Of a DNA stretch of 64,000 bases, positions 63,822 through 64,000 are shown piece by piece. The stretch's first letter is position 1, and each line of letters begins with the position of its first letter. Below the pieces are notes generated by a model. That model ran no database searches, had not been told where the DNA came from, and saw only the letters and a list, made by a program, of their open reading frames with translations. The DNA comes from an uncultured Planctomycetota bacterium (lineage in GTDB: Bacteria; Planctomycetota; Phycisphaerae; UBA1845; Fen-1342), in assembly GCA_900696525.1 (NCBI GenBank), contig CAADGL010000013.1, forward strand, positions 1 through 64,000, given 5' to 3'. Position numbers and translations under genes: made by a program.

Positions 63822-64000
63822 CTACGGCCGGATGCCGGTCGAGGTGCCCAGGCCGGTGAAGCGGCGTGAGCCCAGCGTCCACTCCGAGACGCCTTCGGGC
63901 CAGATCGAGAGCCGCACCGACGTGTCGTCGAAAACCCGGTCGAATTCGACTTCGACGGCGACGTACCAGCGCGGCAGCTTGCGAACGTAGGCCAACGCGA
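63822..64000 (-). CDS. Partial gene at the right edge, function unknown
   Basis: The last 179 bases contain an open minus-strand frame with no start inside the window. It is the C-terminal end of a protein (about 58 residues visible, including YVRKLPRWYVAVEVEFD and EWTLGSRRFTGLG) that stops at 63822-63824. Its ending, 15 bases from the stop of the convergent gene, supports a real gene cut by the window edge. Nothing more can be said about its role. Confidence 0.5.
   Translation of the reverse strand, partial: ALAYVRKLPRWYVAVEVEFDRVFDDTSVRLSIWPEGVSEWTLGSRRFTGLGTSTGIRP

Overview
The window is 64 kb of GC-rich, densely coding bacterial DNA. It most likely comes from a planctomycete, probably near the Phycisphaerae. 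The supporting signs are a tandem DUF1080 protein, a type IV prepilin-like protein with an H-x9-DG type end, dockerin-like EF-hand tails on secreted proteins, a PEP-CTERM protein, and several families of short GC-rich dispersed repeats. No taxonomic marker such as rRNA lies in the window, and no rRNA, tRNA, CRISPR array or prophage was seen.

Layout. 1-2.2 kb: a 7-bp microsatellite, then nusA with a terminator-like hairpin in its leader. 2.2-4.6 kb: a secreted subtilisin with a dockerin-like tail. 4.8-6.4 kb: purE-purK. 6.5-14.9 kb: a class V aminotransferase, a PEP-CTERM HAF-repeat protein, an Mrp/ApbC ATPase, a DUF1573 protein, an M28 peptidase, a second dockerin-like protein and an aldehyde dehydrogenase. 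15-25.9 kb, mostly minus strand: a FolD homologue with altered catalytic residues, a TolC-like lipoprotein, PhzF plus tandem DUF1080, an RlmI-like methyltransferase, a propeller-like lipoprotein, a MobA-like protein and a prepilin-like protein. 26.2-30.3 kb: a sigma-54 activator with a degenerate receiver, divergent from imuA, then a block of tandem and inverted repeats and rho. 30.4-36.7 kb: an operon-like minus-strand run with a beta-propeller-like protein, a radical SAM protein, a glycosyltransferase, a short ArsC-family selenoprotein gene read through an in-frame TGA, and an M28/PDZ peptidase. 36.8-41.2 kb: a very large three-module amidohydrolase. 41.5-42.6 kb: pilT. 42.7-46.2 kb: a probable metal-homeostasis locus (Fur-family regulator divergent from an ABC exporter and a His-rich lipoprotein) with a MITE-like repeat at its edge. 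46.5-49.7 kb: a sugar kinase/nucleotidyltransferase pair, DinB and tadA. 49.7-54.7 kb: a Bat-type operon (DUF58, BatD-like, two VWA proteins, TPR). 54.8-59.8 kb: manA, a ComEA-like gene, a GH10-like protein without catalytic glutamates, an alpha/beta hydrolase and a zinc-ribbon membrane protein. 60-62.4 kb: a small protein, a PAP2 phosphatase and a glycosyltransferase. 62.4-64 kb: a structured non-coding stretch, a secreted protein and a truncated gene at the right edge.

The strongest discovery is at 34415-34762. A TGA interrupts what is otherwise a full-length ArsC/Spx-like thioredoxin-fold protein exactly at the first position of its CxxC motif. A hairpin at the right distance downstream matches the bacterial SECIS model, so the gene most likely encodes a selenoprotein (U14-x-x-C17). 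Many genes are chained by 4-base start/stop overlaps, which suggests long translationally coupled operons.
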